Notes under the pieces: generated by a model
Told to the model about the DNA's origin: nothing
The model's database searches: none
What the model saw: the letters and a program-made list of their open reading frames with translations, nothing else
DNA from: Lacrimispora amygdalina
GTDB taxonomy: Bacteria > Bacillota > Clostridia > Lachnospirales > Lachnospiraceae
DNA: 64,000 nt
Assembly: GCF_900205965.1 (NCBI RefSeq)
Contig: NZ_OAOF01000003.1
Coordinates: 62,001 to 126,000, forward strand
Reading direction: 5' to 3'
Part shown: piece by piece, positions 51,268 through 60,005 of the stretch
Position numbering within the stretch: the first letter of the stretch is position 1
Layout of the letters: each line of letters begins with the position of its first letter
Made by a program: the position numbers and the translations under genes

Positions 51268-52635
51268 ATGGCAGCCAAAATAAATCTAGACGAAATAACA
51301 ATTACTGAATTAAGTAAGATAATAAAAAATAAAACCTTCTCTATAAAAGAGATTGTTTCACAATATTTAGAGCAAATTGCCTCTTTGGACAAAGGTTCTC
51401 AAGGATTAAATTCTATCTGTGAGATAAATTCTGATGTTATGACAATAGCAGAGGAGCTTGATGAAAGAAATAATGGTGATTTTGGTTTGCTTTACGGGGT
51501 ACCGATTCTTTTAAAAGACAATATAAATACTGCAGATCGCTTGCACACATCCGCAGGATCGCTGGCATTGGCAGATTCAATTGCAGAAACGGATGCTGAG
51601 ATTGTTAAAATTTTAAGGAAAAAAGGTGCTGTTATTCTTGGCAAAACAAATATGACTGAATTTGCTAATTATATGACGAAGGGAATGCCTAACGGATATA
51701 GTTCAAAAGGAGGAATTGTAAAATCACCATACGTTTTAGGTGAAAGCCCGGCAGGTTCCAGTACCGGTTCAGGGGTTGCAGTTGCAGCTGATTTATGTAT
51801 GGCAGCTTTTGGCACCGATACTTCCGGCTCTATCATATCTCCTGGTTTAAAGAATGGTATTGTAGGGTACCGTCCAGGTAAGGGTGCTTTGAGTATAAAA
51901 GGTATTATACCCATAAGTTTTACTCTTGATATGGTTGGTCCCATGACAAGAACTGTTAAAGATGCAATTATTATTTTTAATGAAATATCAGCCAATAAAA
52001 TACACTTTACAGAAAAGACAAGTCTTAAAGGTACTGTAATAGGGATTGACCAATCTGCTATCGATAATATGTCGCAGGAAGACAAAAAGAAGGCGAATGG
52101 TGTTTTAGATAAATTAAAGGAAGCTGGTGCAATCTTAAAACGATTACATCTCAAAACAATTTCTAATAAAAAGATCGATGACATTAAAAAATATGAGTTT
52201 AAGTATGCTATGAATCAATACTTAGCTGAGTTACCTCAAGATTATAGAATAAAAAGTTTAAAGGAAATTATTGAATTTAACAATAACCATAAAGAAGAAG
52301 CCTTAAGATATGGTCAAATATTATTAGAAGAAGCCCAGAATAATACCTCTGGTGATATGACAGAATCCATATATATGGATACGTTAAAAGATATGGAGTC
52401 CACAAAACGATATATGAGTGATCAGTTAAAGGAGGTGAATGTGTGTATTGTATTTAAAGATCACCCCATTGTTCAATATACTGGTTTACCAGCAATTACG
52501 GTACCCTGTGGGCTATATAATAATGGAATGCCTTACGGAATAAATATCATTGCTCAAACGGATGAAGAATTATTAAATACAGCTTATGCAATAGAACAAA
52601 ACGCGGGCAGAAGAGTGAAGCCTAAATTGATTTAG
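51268..52635 (+). CDS. Amidase-signature-family hydrolase
   Basis: A 455-residue amidase-signature protein. The Ser-cisSer-Lys triad is visible: Lys83 (VPILLKDN), Ser164 or 165 (PAGSSTGSG), Ser188 (GTDTSGSI). It resembles GatA-like and nitrilase-like amidases, but without gatB/gatC neighbours it is unlikely to be the tRNA amidotransferase subunit. Substrate unknown. GCAGGAGAA site. Confidence 0.9.
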   Translation: MAAKINLDEITITELSKIIKNKTFSIKEIVSQYLEQIASLDKGSQGLNSICEINSDVMTIAEELDERNNGDFGLLYGVPILLKDNINTADRLHTSAGSLALADSIAETDAEIVKILRKKGAVILGKTNMTEFANYMTKGMPNGYSSKGGIVKSPYVLGESPAGSSTGSGVAVAADLCMAAFGTDTSGSIISPGLKNGIVGYRPGKGALSIKGIIPISFTLDMVGPMTRTVKDAIIIFNEISANKIHFTEKTSLKGTVIGIDQSAIDNMSQEDKKKANGVLDKLKEAGAILKRLHLKTISNKKIDDIKKYEFKYAMNQYLAELPQDYRIKSLKEIIEFNNNHKEEALRYGQILLEEAQNNTSGDMTESIYMDTLKDMESTKRYMSDQLKEVNVCIVFKDHPIVQYTGLPAITVPCGLYNNGMPYGINIIAQTDEELLNTAYAIEQNAGRRVKPKLI

Positions 52636-52689
52636 TAAAATGTATATAAGTATTTGAATTGTCCGTTGGAAATAGTGAGTGATGGTGAT

Positions 52690-52989
52690 CTATATATTGT
52701 ACAGCTTAAGCAGATCCTCAGGCGATGAAAATATATAATCAACATCAGGTTCCCAGACGGATGAATGGTTCCAGGTAACGAGTCCGGAAGCAAAACCAGC
52801 CGCATTTGCACATGCAATATCTGTCGGCATATCGCCGATATAGATGCATGAATTCGGGGTTGCACCGGACTTTTCTGCATAATAAAGAAGTGGTTCAGGA
52901 TCCGGTTTGTGCTGCTGAGTATCGTCTGCACAGACGATCTTATCAGCTATGGCTTGATAAGCTCGCTGAATCATTATAACGGAGGGCAT
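52690..52989 (-). pseudogene. HAD-family phosphatase, C-terminal fragment
   Basis: Only the second half of a HAD phosphatase is present: HKPDPEPL (Lys motif III region) and IYIGDMPTDIACANAAG (motif IV aspartates). The N-terminal DxDxT motif is missing. The fragment begins at the CATATG that also starts the MBOAT gene on the other strand, consistent with a rearrangement joint near 52960-52990. Confidence 0.8.
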
Positions 52990-54438
52990 ATGGTATTCAG
53001 CAGCCTGTTTTTTACATTCGCTTTTTTACCAGTCACATTAATATTATATTATTCTCTAGGTGGGTCGTTCATTCCGAGAACGGCTCGCCCATGGATCCTG
53101 GGACTGTATTTGAGGAATATTGTACTGCTTGCCGCAAGCCTGTTTTTCTATGCATGGGGAGAGCCTGCCTATGTAATATTGATGTGCATCTCCATAATGA
53201 TTAATTATTGTATAGGTTATTTTTTAGATAAAAATAGTACAAGCAGACAAAAGCAGAAGCTTTTTTTAATAATAAGTCTGGTGTTTAATTTAGGCTGTCT
53301 CGCCTATTTTAAGTACTTCGGCATGTTAATAAGTACAATAACTACCGTCAGCGGATGGAATCTGAATGCTGCAGCACCGGCACTGCCTATAGGGATTTCG
53401 TTTTATACCTTTCAGGCTCTATCCTATGTGATTGATCTATACAGGGGGAAAATAAAATCACAGAAAAGCCCGATTTTGTTTGCACTTTATATTTCGATGT
53501 TTCCACAGCTGGTGGCCGGGCCGATTGTGAACTATGCGGACATAGAATCACAGTTAGTTGACAGACGCATGAACCTTCGAAAATTTAGCTCGGGGCTTCG
53601 CCGTTTCCTGTGTGGTCTGGCCAAAAAGGTCCTGCTGGCCAATAATATAGGCCTGCTATGGTCTGAGGTAAAAGCCATGCCCGGTACAGAAATTTCTGTA
53701 CTCATGGCATGGGCTGGAATCATTGCCTTTACTTTACAGATTTATTTCGATTTTAGCGGATACTCAGATATGGCCATCGGATTGGGAAAAATGTTTGGCT
53801 TTCATTTCAAAGAAAACTTCAAATACCCATATGTTTCGCAGAGTATTTCGGAATTTTGGCGGCGGTGGCATATTTCCCTTGGATCGTGGTTTAAGGAGTA
53901 TGTTTATATTCCTCTTGGCGGGAATCGTGAGGGCAAATGGAAACTGCTACGAAACATACTCATCGTATGGTTTCTTACAGGACTATGGCATGGCGCGAGC
54001 TGGAATTTTGTTATATGGGGGCTTTATTTTGGTACTTTAATATTAATTGAACGATTGTTTTTGCATAAGCGTATGAAACGATGGCCTAAAGCTGTCCGTA
54101 TCATTTACTCGCTGCTGCTTGTTGTGATAGGCTGGGTGTTTTTTGAATTTACCAACCTGACAGATGCGCTGAATTATCTTGGGATCCTGTTAGGAGCGGG
54201 AGACAATGTATTAATTGATGTCCAAACAATTGCTAAACTTGAACAGTATACCGTCCTGTATCTTATATGTATCATAGCGGCCACACCTTTGCCGAAGAAA
54301 CTGGCATTATCTTTAATAAGAATTCAATGCAATATTTATAAAATAGCGGCAAACGTGTATTATTGTATACTCATGTTTTTTTTGACGGCGTATATGGTTG
54401 GCTCCACCTACAACCCATTTATTTATTTTCGATTTTGA
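52990..54438 (+). CDS. MBOAT-family membrane O-acyltransferase
   Basis: A 482-residue integral membrane O-acyltransferase of the AlgI/DltB type, about 9-11 membrane helices, which acylates extracellular polysaccharides or teichoic acids. Family motifs: EFWRRWHISLGSWFKEY and LTGLWHGASWNF, where the His is the catalytic residue. Start ATG 52990 after GGAGGG. Normally followed by a DHHW/AlgX-type acetyl-transfer partner, of which only a fragment is left. Confidence 0.92.
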   Translation: MVFSSLFFTFAFLPVTLILYYSLGGSFIPRTARPWILGLYLRNIVLLAASLFFYAWGEPAYVILMCISIMINYCIGYFLDKNSTSRQKQKLFLIISLVFNLGCLAYFKYFGMLISTITTVSGWNLNAAAPALPIGISFYTFQALSYVIDLYRGKIKSQKSPILFALYISMFPQLVAGPIVNYADIESQLVDRRMNLRKFSSGLRRFLCGLAKKVLLANNIGLLWSEVKAMPGTEISVLMAWAGIIAFTLQIYFDFSGYSDMAIGLGKMFGFHFKENFKYPYVSQSISEFWRRWHISLGSWFKEYVYIPLGGNREGKWKLLRNILIVWFLTGLWHGASWNFVIWGLYFGTLILIERLFLHKRMKRWPKAVRIIYSLLLVVIGWVFFEFTNLTDALNYLGILLGAGDNVLIDVQTIAKLEQYTVLYLICIIAATPLPKKLALSLIRIQCNIYKIAANVYYCILMFFLTAYMVGSTYNPFIYFRF

Positions 54439-54452
54439 TCTGGAGGATTGCA

Positions 54453-54746
54453 ATGCGAATAATTAGAAAGACAACTTCTGCCACTTTACCGAACCTCATG
54501 CGTATAATTCCGTTTATATTTATACTTGCCATGTTGATGCTGCATTTGATTTTACCGGATAAAACATTTTCAAAAGACGAAATGCGTTATTTAGCTCAAT
54601 GTCCTGCCTTCCACTTTGAAAGGATACTGGATGGCAGCTATACGACAAAAGTTGAAACATATTTTTCAGATCAGTTCCCTTTCCGCAATTTTTGGGTTCA
54701 TATACAGAAAAAATCGCCTATTTTTACGACCTTGCTTGTGTATTGA
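54453..54746 (+). pseudogene. DHHW-family protein, N-terminal fragment
   Basis: The first 97 residues of a DHHW/AlgX-like exported protein that works with MBOAT acyltransferases: one N-terminal membrane helix, KDEMRYLAQCPAF and YFSDQFPFRNFW are typical. It ends abruptly by TGA at 54744-54746, only about a quarter of normal length, and the catalytic DHHW motif is missing. The stop is 4 bases before the AraC gene's stop on the other strand, so the joint probably lies there. TCTGGAGG site. Confidence 0.82.
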
Positions 54747-54750
54747 AAGC

Positions 54751-55638
54751 TTACGTAGATTTGTTTTCAATTCTATATTTGTAGGGGGTTGTCTGGTAAT
54801 AAATTTTAAAATATTTAATATACGAGCTTATGGAATGAAAACCTACAGCCAATGCAATATCCGTTATCGACATTTCTGTAGCAATAAGTAATGATGTACT
54901 CATATGCAGGCGATATTTCAACAGATATTGATAAGGGGAATCATGCACAAATTTTTGAAAGCAGCGTAAACATTCAGTTTTACTGATATGGGCAGCATTG
55001 GCAATATCCTGTATTGAAATTGGTTGTTTATAATTTGCGTGTATTATAGATATTATTGCTCGTATTCGTTGGTAATTTTTTGAAGGCGATACTTCCTTCC
55101 TGTCGTGAAGAAGAGAGATAAATTCCAGCCAGACCTTGGATAATTGAATAGAAAGACGATATTCGTGATGCTCGTATTTTCTATCTTGAAAGTATAACTT
55201 GTCTAGTAGACGTATCTGATTAAGAGCAGAACTGTGTGTTAGGTTATCAGAGCACAGTAAATAATGTGTGAAGGTGGGGTTATTAATGATTGCACCCACA
55301 TCATCATGTTCCATAATGCTTCCGGAAAAGAAAGATAGCATTCGTGCTGGAATAATGTAGCTATGATAATGACAATCTTCTTTTTCTGTTATGTGATGCA
55401 GTACGGTACGATTAATAAATATACAGTCATTTTCTTGTAAATTAAATTCTTCATCATATATTTTAACGCAAACAATTCCCTTTAAAATATAAACGAATTG
55501 TACTTCATCGTGCCAGTGTAATACCTGAAATCCTTCGTTGAAAGGAATACAGGTACGGTTTTTTACATTTAAAACCAGAAGTGGAAATTGTGTTGTGTGA
55601 TAAGGATTATGTGAGTATACAGGGGCTTCCGTAAACAT
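54751..55638 (-). CDS. AraC-family transcriptional regulator
   Basis: A 295-residue regulator with an N-terminal cupin-like sensor (about residues 15-120, FQVLHWHDEVQFVYIL) and a C-terminal double HTH (ISIQDIANAAHISKTECLRCF and ITDIALAVGFHSISSYIKYF). It normally senses a sugar or other small molecule. Start ATG 55638 with AAAGGAGG. No obvious target operon remains next to it; the DHHW fragment converges on its 3' end. Confidence 0.92.
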   Translation of the reverse strand: MFTEAPVYSHNPYHTTQFPLLVLNVKNRTCIPFNEGFQVLHWHDEVQFVYILKGIVCVKIYDEEFNLQENDCIFINRTVLHHITEKEDCHYHSYIIPARMLSFFSGSIMEHDDVGAIINNPTFTHYLLCSDNLTHSSALNQIRLLDKLYFQDRKYEHHEYRLSIQLSKVWLEFISLLHDRKEVSPSKNYQRIRAIISIIHANYKQPISIQDIANAAHISKTECLRCFQKFVHDSPYQYLLKYRLHMSTSLLIATEMSITDIALAVGFHSISSYIKYFKIYYQTTPYKYRIENKST

Positions 55639-55751
55639 TCATGAACCTCCTTTGATGGTTCTTTTTTTATATATTATAGGCTGAATATAACTACTTTTCA
55701 AGGAGATTTGGTTATATAATTATATTAGAAAACTTGAGGGAGAAAAAACAA

Positions 55752-56084
55752 ATGATAATTGACGGAAATAAAATTGAAAAAGCGGCAATGGAAGAGTTCC
55801 ATAAAGGAAACCGACTAGAAGGATTGCGCATTCAGGAGGAGTTTGCATCTGAATTTCGTGAAGAATTTAAAACAAAAGATCATTGCCCTTGTCAGAAGGC
55901 ATGCAGATACCATGGAAACTGCAAAGAATGTGTTGCTATTCATAGAGCACATGAAGAGCATGTACCAAACTGTATGAGAAATATGATAAACAAAAAAATA
56001 GGGATGTTATCTGAATTAACGGAACATTCCATAGCAGATAAAATAGTTCCGCCAAAAGAGGTTTTGAGAAAAAGGACAAAATAG
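55752..56084 (+). CDS. Small Cys-rich cytosolic protein
   Basis: A 110-residue protein with CPCQKACRYHGNCKECVAIH and a later Cys in VPNCMR, a Cys cluster that could bind zinc or an iron-sulfur cluster. I recognise this as a conserved small Lachnospiraceae family but not its function. GAGGGAG site before ATG 55752. It stands alone between an AraC gene and a convergent membrane-protein gene, separated from it by a strong terminator. Confidence 0.75.
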   Translation: MIIDGNKIEKAAMEEFHKGNRLEGLRIQEEFASEFREEFKTKDHCPCQKACRYHGNCKECVAIHRAHEEHVPNCMRNMINKKIGMLSELTEHSIADKIVPPKEVLRKRTK

Positions 56085-56116
56085 GAATATACCGACGGAA
56101 TAAGGAAATAACTAAG

Positions 56117-56155
56117 CTGGTCAGACAGTTGTGGCAGACTGTCTGACCGGTTTTC
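56117..56155. terminator. Bidirectional terminator
   Basis: GGTCAGACAGT pairs perfectly with ACTGTCTGACC around an 8-base loop, then GGTTTTC. Between convergent genes. Confidence 0.9.
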
Positions 56156-56221
56156 ATTTCCGGATATTCAGTCCGGTCCAGGGCATAATGCACACCATAC
56201 ATTCTGCACAGGCAGCGAATC

Positions 56222-57193
56222 CTACGGCTGGTTATTGAAATACTTTTTATTCAAAATATAAATTTCACCCCAGCCTAGTAATAATAACAATTCTGCCAGG
56301 ACAACAAGCCATAGTATCTCCATATACCCACCAATAACACAAAATAAGGTATTAATCAGAGGAAAACCCAGGAAAGTAAACATAATAGGAAAATCTTTTT
56401 TATAATTCAAAGAGCTAACAAACCGGCGATCCCAGAACTTGACGAAGGCTAACACTAAAATTCCTACTGAAATTACAGAGAGAGAGATTAACATTACCCA
56501 TTGCATATTAGAAGTTCTGGTGAAAAATGGTCCCATAAAATTAAAGAAATTGGATATAGGTGAAACCAAACAAATCAGAGAAAGAATGGAAGCCAAAACC
56601 GGATATATATAACCAATTAGATTACTGTAGCCTTTCTTTTTATGCCACCATTCACCGATTAAAATAAAGGCAGTCCAGTATCCGGCTATATAGATCCAAC
56701 CTGTAAAATTCATGACTGGTTCCCCATATATTACAGGTTCACCAGGGAGCGGGTAATAACTCCACCTGCCTATGATTCCTTCCGAAGTTTGAAAAATCTG
56801 TTTTACTGCGACTGGATCCAGTGAAAAGTCAAAAATCATAGCACTAAGTCCAGTAATAAATGGTTTAGTCCATGACGGTATATTTATCGTCTTCAAAACA
56901 CGTAACGTTGAGTAAACGATAAGAAACTCGATAATTGGAACAGTTATTGGTACATTGAATATCATTAGGATACTGTGCCCATATGAGTAAAAACCCTCCT
57001 TTCCCATAGCTCCCATAAATACTGCAACATTTTCAAAGGCTGAGGCGTAGAAAAAGACAAAACATACGAATTGCATTAATACAATCTTTGGACGTTCTTC
57101 GTTATCAATTATATAAAAAATCATTAAAGTGGCAATAATTAAAACTAAAATATCTTGAATAATCCATACAGGAATTAGCGTTATATTTCCCAT
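56222..57193 (-). CDS. CruF/DUF422-like integral membrane protein
   Basis: A 323-residue protein with about eight membrane helices. It resembles the carotenoid-biosynthesis protein family (CruF/DUF422, Caroten_synth): MIFDFSLDPVAV, GRWSYYPLPGEPVIYGEPVMNFTGW. In known carotenoid producers CruF is a 1',2'-hydratase of carotenoids; here no other carotenoid gene was found, so the real substrate is unclear. Minus-strand RBS GGAGGG. Divergent from a TetR gene, which may control it. Confidence 0.6.
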   Translation of the reverse strand: MGNITLIPVWIIQDILVLIIATLMIFYIIDNEERPKIVLMQFVCFVFFYASAFENVAVFMGAMGKEGFYSYGHSILMIFNVPITVPIIEFLIVYSTLRVLKTINIPSWTKPFITGLSAMIFDFSLDPVAVKQIFQTSEGIIGRWSYYPLPGEPVIYGEPVMNFTGWIYIAGYWTAFILIGEWWHKKKGYSNLIGYIYPVLASILSLICLVSPISNFFNFMGPFFTRTSNMQWVMLISLSVISVGILVLAFVKFWDRRFVSSLNYKKDFPIMFTFLGFPLINTLFCVIGGYMEILWLVVLAELLLLLGWGEIYILNKKYFNNQP

Positions 57194-57240
57194 TGTTTTC
57201 CCTCCAGTTAAATTTATGTTTGTATTGAATGTCCAAATAT

Positions 57241-57269
57241 ATTATACTAATACAGTGTTACTTAATCAA
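57241..57269 (-). promoter_or_regulatory. Promoter of the CruF-like gene
   Basis: TTGATT (57264-57269), 17-base spacer, TATAAT (57241-57246) on the minus strand. Two direct repeats GTTCGATA at 57276-57283 and 57291-57298, just upstream of the -35, are candidate regulator sites. An AACAA-N-TTGTT quasi-palindrome lies at 57302-57323. Confidence 0.65.
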
Positions 57270-57372
57270 CAGTCAGTTCGATAACATTGCGTTCGATATC
57301 TAACAAATAATATAAATATTGTTCGTTTACAGATTTTTTGAGGAGAATATTATGGCATACGAAAAAGCAGAT

Positions 57373-57375
57373 TAA
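57373..57375 (+). other. In-frame nonsense codon in the TetR gene
   Basis: TAA after codon 7 of the frame from ATG 57352, in the same frame as the TetR body. Either a nonsense mutation or a 7-codon leader coupled to the GTG at 57379, 3 bases later. Confidence 0.7.
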
Positions 57376-57378
57376 AGA

Positions 57379-57945
57379 GTGAGATATACAAAGATGGTTA
57401 TAAAAAACAGTTTGCTGGAACTTATGAGAGAGCGTTCTATCAGCAAAATTACAGTGACAGATTTGTGCAGGAAAGCTAATATCAACCGCAATACTTTTTA
57501 TTCACATTACGCGAATCAGTATGAACTTCTATCAAATATTGAAGATGAGTTATATGAAGATATCAGACAGGTTGTGGGTAATACTATGAACCTTGAAGTA
57601 GATGGAAAACTATCGTATGAAATTTGCAAGTATATAAAAGCAAATAGCAATATATGCGAAGTATTATTTTCAGAGAATGGGGATAAAGATTTATTAGAAC
57701 GTATTCTTTATATCAGCCACGATTTTAATATTGAAAAATGGAAGAAGGAAGTAAAACATATAGATCAAAAGTTATTCGATAATTGGTATACATTTACCGC
57801 ATATGGCAGTATAGCCGTAATAAAAAAATGGGTCAATAGTGGTTTGAAGGAAAGTCCCTGTAAAATTGCTGCTTTTATTGATAAAGCGACTGAAGCAGTA
57901 CCGAAAAATTTTATTGATGCGCCATTTCAAGATGATAACCTATAA
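57379..57945 (+). CDS. TetR-type regulator with disrupted start
   Basis: A TetR/AcrR-type regulator; the HTH spans about ISKITVTDLCRKANINRNTFYSHY. The best ribosome site (GAGGAG) and ATG are at 57352, but that frame (MAYEKAD) ends in TAA at 57373-57375, three codons before the typical VRYTKM start of this family. The family usually reads D-K/R-R-V-x-Y-T-K-M, so the TAA likely replaced a Lys or Arg codon. Translation could restart at the in-frame GTG 57379. Divergent from the CruF-like gene. Confidence 0.75.
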   Translation: MRYTKMVIKNSLLELMRERSISKITVTDLCRKANINRNTFYSHYANQYELLSNIEDELYEDIRQVVGNTMNLEVDGKLSYEICKYIKANSNICEVLFSENGDKDLLERILYISHDFNIEKWKKEVKHIDQKLFDNWYTFTAYGSIAVIKKWVNSGLKESPCKIAAFIDKATEAVPKNFIDAPFQDDNL

Positions 57946-58019
57946 GGTGACAACTTATAAGCATCCAGTTCGGACGACAGTATATAGTTAATGAAACGGA
58001 TTCCTAAGACTGAGGAAAA

Positions 58020-58625
58020 TTAAAATAAGGGCAGCAGTAAAAATATCTTTACTACAAAAAACAAGAACAGAAGTATTGTTGCATATGGTTCTCTTGCCGC
58101 AGCATATAAACAGATTGCTATCACGCCTGCTGCAATAGAAACTTTCGTGGTAATGTGGTATAATGATTCTTTATTAAAAAAAATAAAGGCAAGTCTTGCA
58201 ATTCCAATTCCAATAATAAATAAAAAAACAGCCCAATGTATCCTGCTATCAATATTTGGTAAATGAGTATTTGACAGAAGATTTACATGGTAAACATGGT
58301 TGCCCTGAGGTTCTCCATAAATTGGTAAAACAATACATGCAACTGCCAATACATCTATAATTCCGCTGATGATGTTATAAATTTTTTTGATATTGAAGTG
58401 ATTTTCTGTTTCAGCAAGGGTTATAAGTTCTTCTCCCGATAGCAGTTCATCTATTGAAACGGAGAAGTATTTTGAGATACACTTGAGCGACTCAATGTTA
58501 GGATAGCCCTTGCCGCTTTCCCATTTTGAAATAGCTGTTCTCGATACATATAATTGCTGCGCAAGCTGTTCCTGCGTTAAATTATACTGCAATCTCAGTT
58601 GTTGAAGCTTTTCATTAAATTCCAT
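58020..58625 (-). CDS. XRE-family regulator with membrane domain
   Basis: A 201-residue protein with an N-terminal XRE HTH (EKLQQLRLQYNLTQEQLAQQL, ISKWESGKGYPNIESL) and a C-terminal part with about four membrane helices; an architecture frequent in Firmicutes. Start ATG 58625 after AGGAGGT; the frame is open further upstream without a ribosome site. Divergent from the flippase-like gene, with GGATTAGTAATCC palindrome (58697-58709) between them. Confidence 0.85.
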   Translation of the reverse strand: MEFNEKLQQLRLQYNLTQEQLAQQLYVSRTAISKWESGKGYPNIESLKCISKYFSVSIDELLSGEELITLAETENHFNIKKIYNIISGIIDVLAVACIVLPIYGEPQGNHVYHVNLLSNTHLPNIDSRIHWAVFLFIIGIGIARLAFIFFNKESLYHITTKVSIAAGVIAICLYAAAREPYATILLFLFFVVKIFLLLPLF

Positions 58626-58696
58626 ATCTGACCTCCTGTCAATATTATTATATACAGATTGGTAAATAATAACAACATGAGAATTGATTAGATTAA

Positions 58697-58709
58697 GGAT
58701 TAGTAATCC
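58697..58709. promoter_or_regulatory. Palindrome in the XRE/flippase spacer, possible operator
   Basis: GGATTAGTAATCC is a perfect inverted repeat with a 3-base centre. It lies 60 bases upstream of the flippase-like gene and 70 upstream of the XRE gene, whose promoter (TTGTTA, 17, TATAAT on the minus strand) is just downstream of it. Confidence 0.4.
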
Positions 58710-58786
58710 CTGGTAATAATAAAAAATATAAACTTTAACAAGAGGTTCATTTAAATGCAAGAAAAAATAGTCAGTAAAAAAACCAG

Positions 58787-59800
58787 ATGAGAAGTATTTT
58801 ACTCATGTCCTCTTTGATGGCGGTTACTGTTACAGTTATATTAAAGAAATATTCAATTTGGGAATTAATGAAAGCAGTTGGAAGTGTGCACCTATTCTAC
58901 CTTATTGCTGGAATTGCTTTGATGTTTTTTTATGCTGGGTGCCAGGCCATGAATTTTTATATGATTATGCATAGATTAGGGCAGACTGCTTCGTATAATA
59001 ATTGTATTGATTATACTTACATCGGAAATTATTTTAGCGCCATTACACCGGGGGCATGCGGAGGGCAGCCTGCTCAGATGTATTATATGAATAAGGACAA
59101 AATTCATGTTGATATCTCTGCCATCACAATATTTCTTATGGTTTTCATAAGTCAGATTGTGATTATTATTATGGGTGGAGTATTTGCAATGTTACGGTCT
59201 CATATATTAGTGAAGTCTGCACAGTGGTTTAACTGGATGCTGCTTGCAGGAGCCTCTGTTATGTTTTTTCTTACGGTTGTTTTATCAGCATTGATGTTTT
59301 CCAGAGTAATCATACCTTTTTTACTTGATCTGGCATTAAATCTTGGTGTAAAATTCCGCCTCTTTAAAAATCCAAAGGTAATAAAAGAAAAGCTGGATAT
59401 TCTGATCATCTCTTACCGTGAAAAATCCAGACTGATTATAAAAAACCCGGATTTATTTCTAAAGGTGTTTGTGGTTACTGTGTTTCAATGGATTGCATAT
59501 TGTCTTGTAACATATCTGGTTTACTTAAGTTTCGGTTACAGGAGGAATAACTGTCTTGATCTGATGGCAGGCCAATCCTTTATTAATATTGCAGTTGCCG
59601 CAGTGCCCCTTCCTGGTTCTGTGGGAATTGCAGAAAAAGCATATTTAAATGTGTTTGGACAGTTTTATCCTAATGAGCTGCTTCCCTCCTCTATGATCCT
59701 CAGCAGAATTATTAACTTCTATTTTCCGTTATTAATCAGCTATATTGTTTATGCTTTTGCTCATCATAGAATTATGAAAGCACAGAGTCGTTCTAATTAA
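58787..59800 (+). CDS. Flippase-like integral membrane protein (LPG-synthase/YbhN TM family), 5' end probably frameshifted
   Basis: A 337-residue membrane protein with about eight helices of the lysylphosphatidylglycerol-synthase TM/UPF0104 family, which flips or handles lipid-linked substrates. Conserved features: GNYFSAITPGACGGQPAQMYYM and AAVPLPGSVGIAEKAY. The ATG at 58787 has no ribosome site. The ATG at 58755, with an AGAGGT site, is out of frame and ends in TGA at 58788; adding one A to the run of seven As at 58776-58782 would join both frames into a family-like start. This points to a frameshift or slippage site. Confidence 0.82.
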   Translation: MRSILLMSSLMAVTVTVILKKYSIWELMKAVGSVHLFYLIAGIALMFFYAGCQAMNFYMIMHRLGQTASYNNCIDYTYIGNYFSAITPGACGGQPAQMYYMNKDKIHVDISAITIFLMVFISQIVIIIMGGVFAMLRSHILVKSAQWFNWMLLAGASVMFFLTVVLSALMFSRVIIPFLLDLALNLGVKFRLFKNPKVIKEKLDILIISYREKSRLIIKNPDLFLKVFVVTVFQWIAYCLVTYLVYLSFGYRRNNCLDLMAGQSFINIAVAAVPLPGSVGIAEKAYLNVFGQFYPNELLPSSMILSRIINFYFPLLISYIVYAFAHHRIMKAQSRSN

Positions 59801-60005
59801 AACGAATGATATTCTTTCATATAGTGTGATAAAGTAAGAGAAATGTCTATTTTAATTATCAATGAAATCATAGTTTGGAGCAAACATTAATCGTATCACC
59901 ATTGGCAGGTAGGTTATTATCACAGATATATTTATCAGGCATATATTATACCGAAACATATTGCAGCAGCAACCGTAATATGTAACTTTGAAAGAGGTTG
60001 GAAAA

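Noticed and set aside
51268..52635. GatA subunit of the tRNA amidotransferase
   Set aside because: The amidase signature fits, but gatB and gatC are absent nearby and the C-terminal region differs; a general amidase is the safer call.
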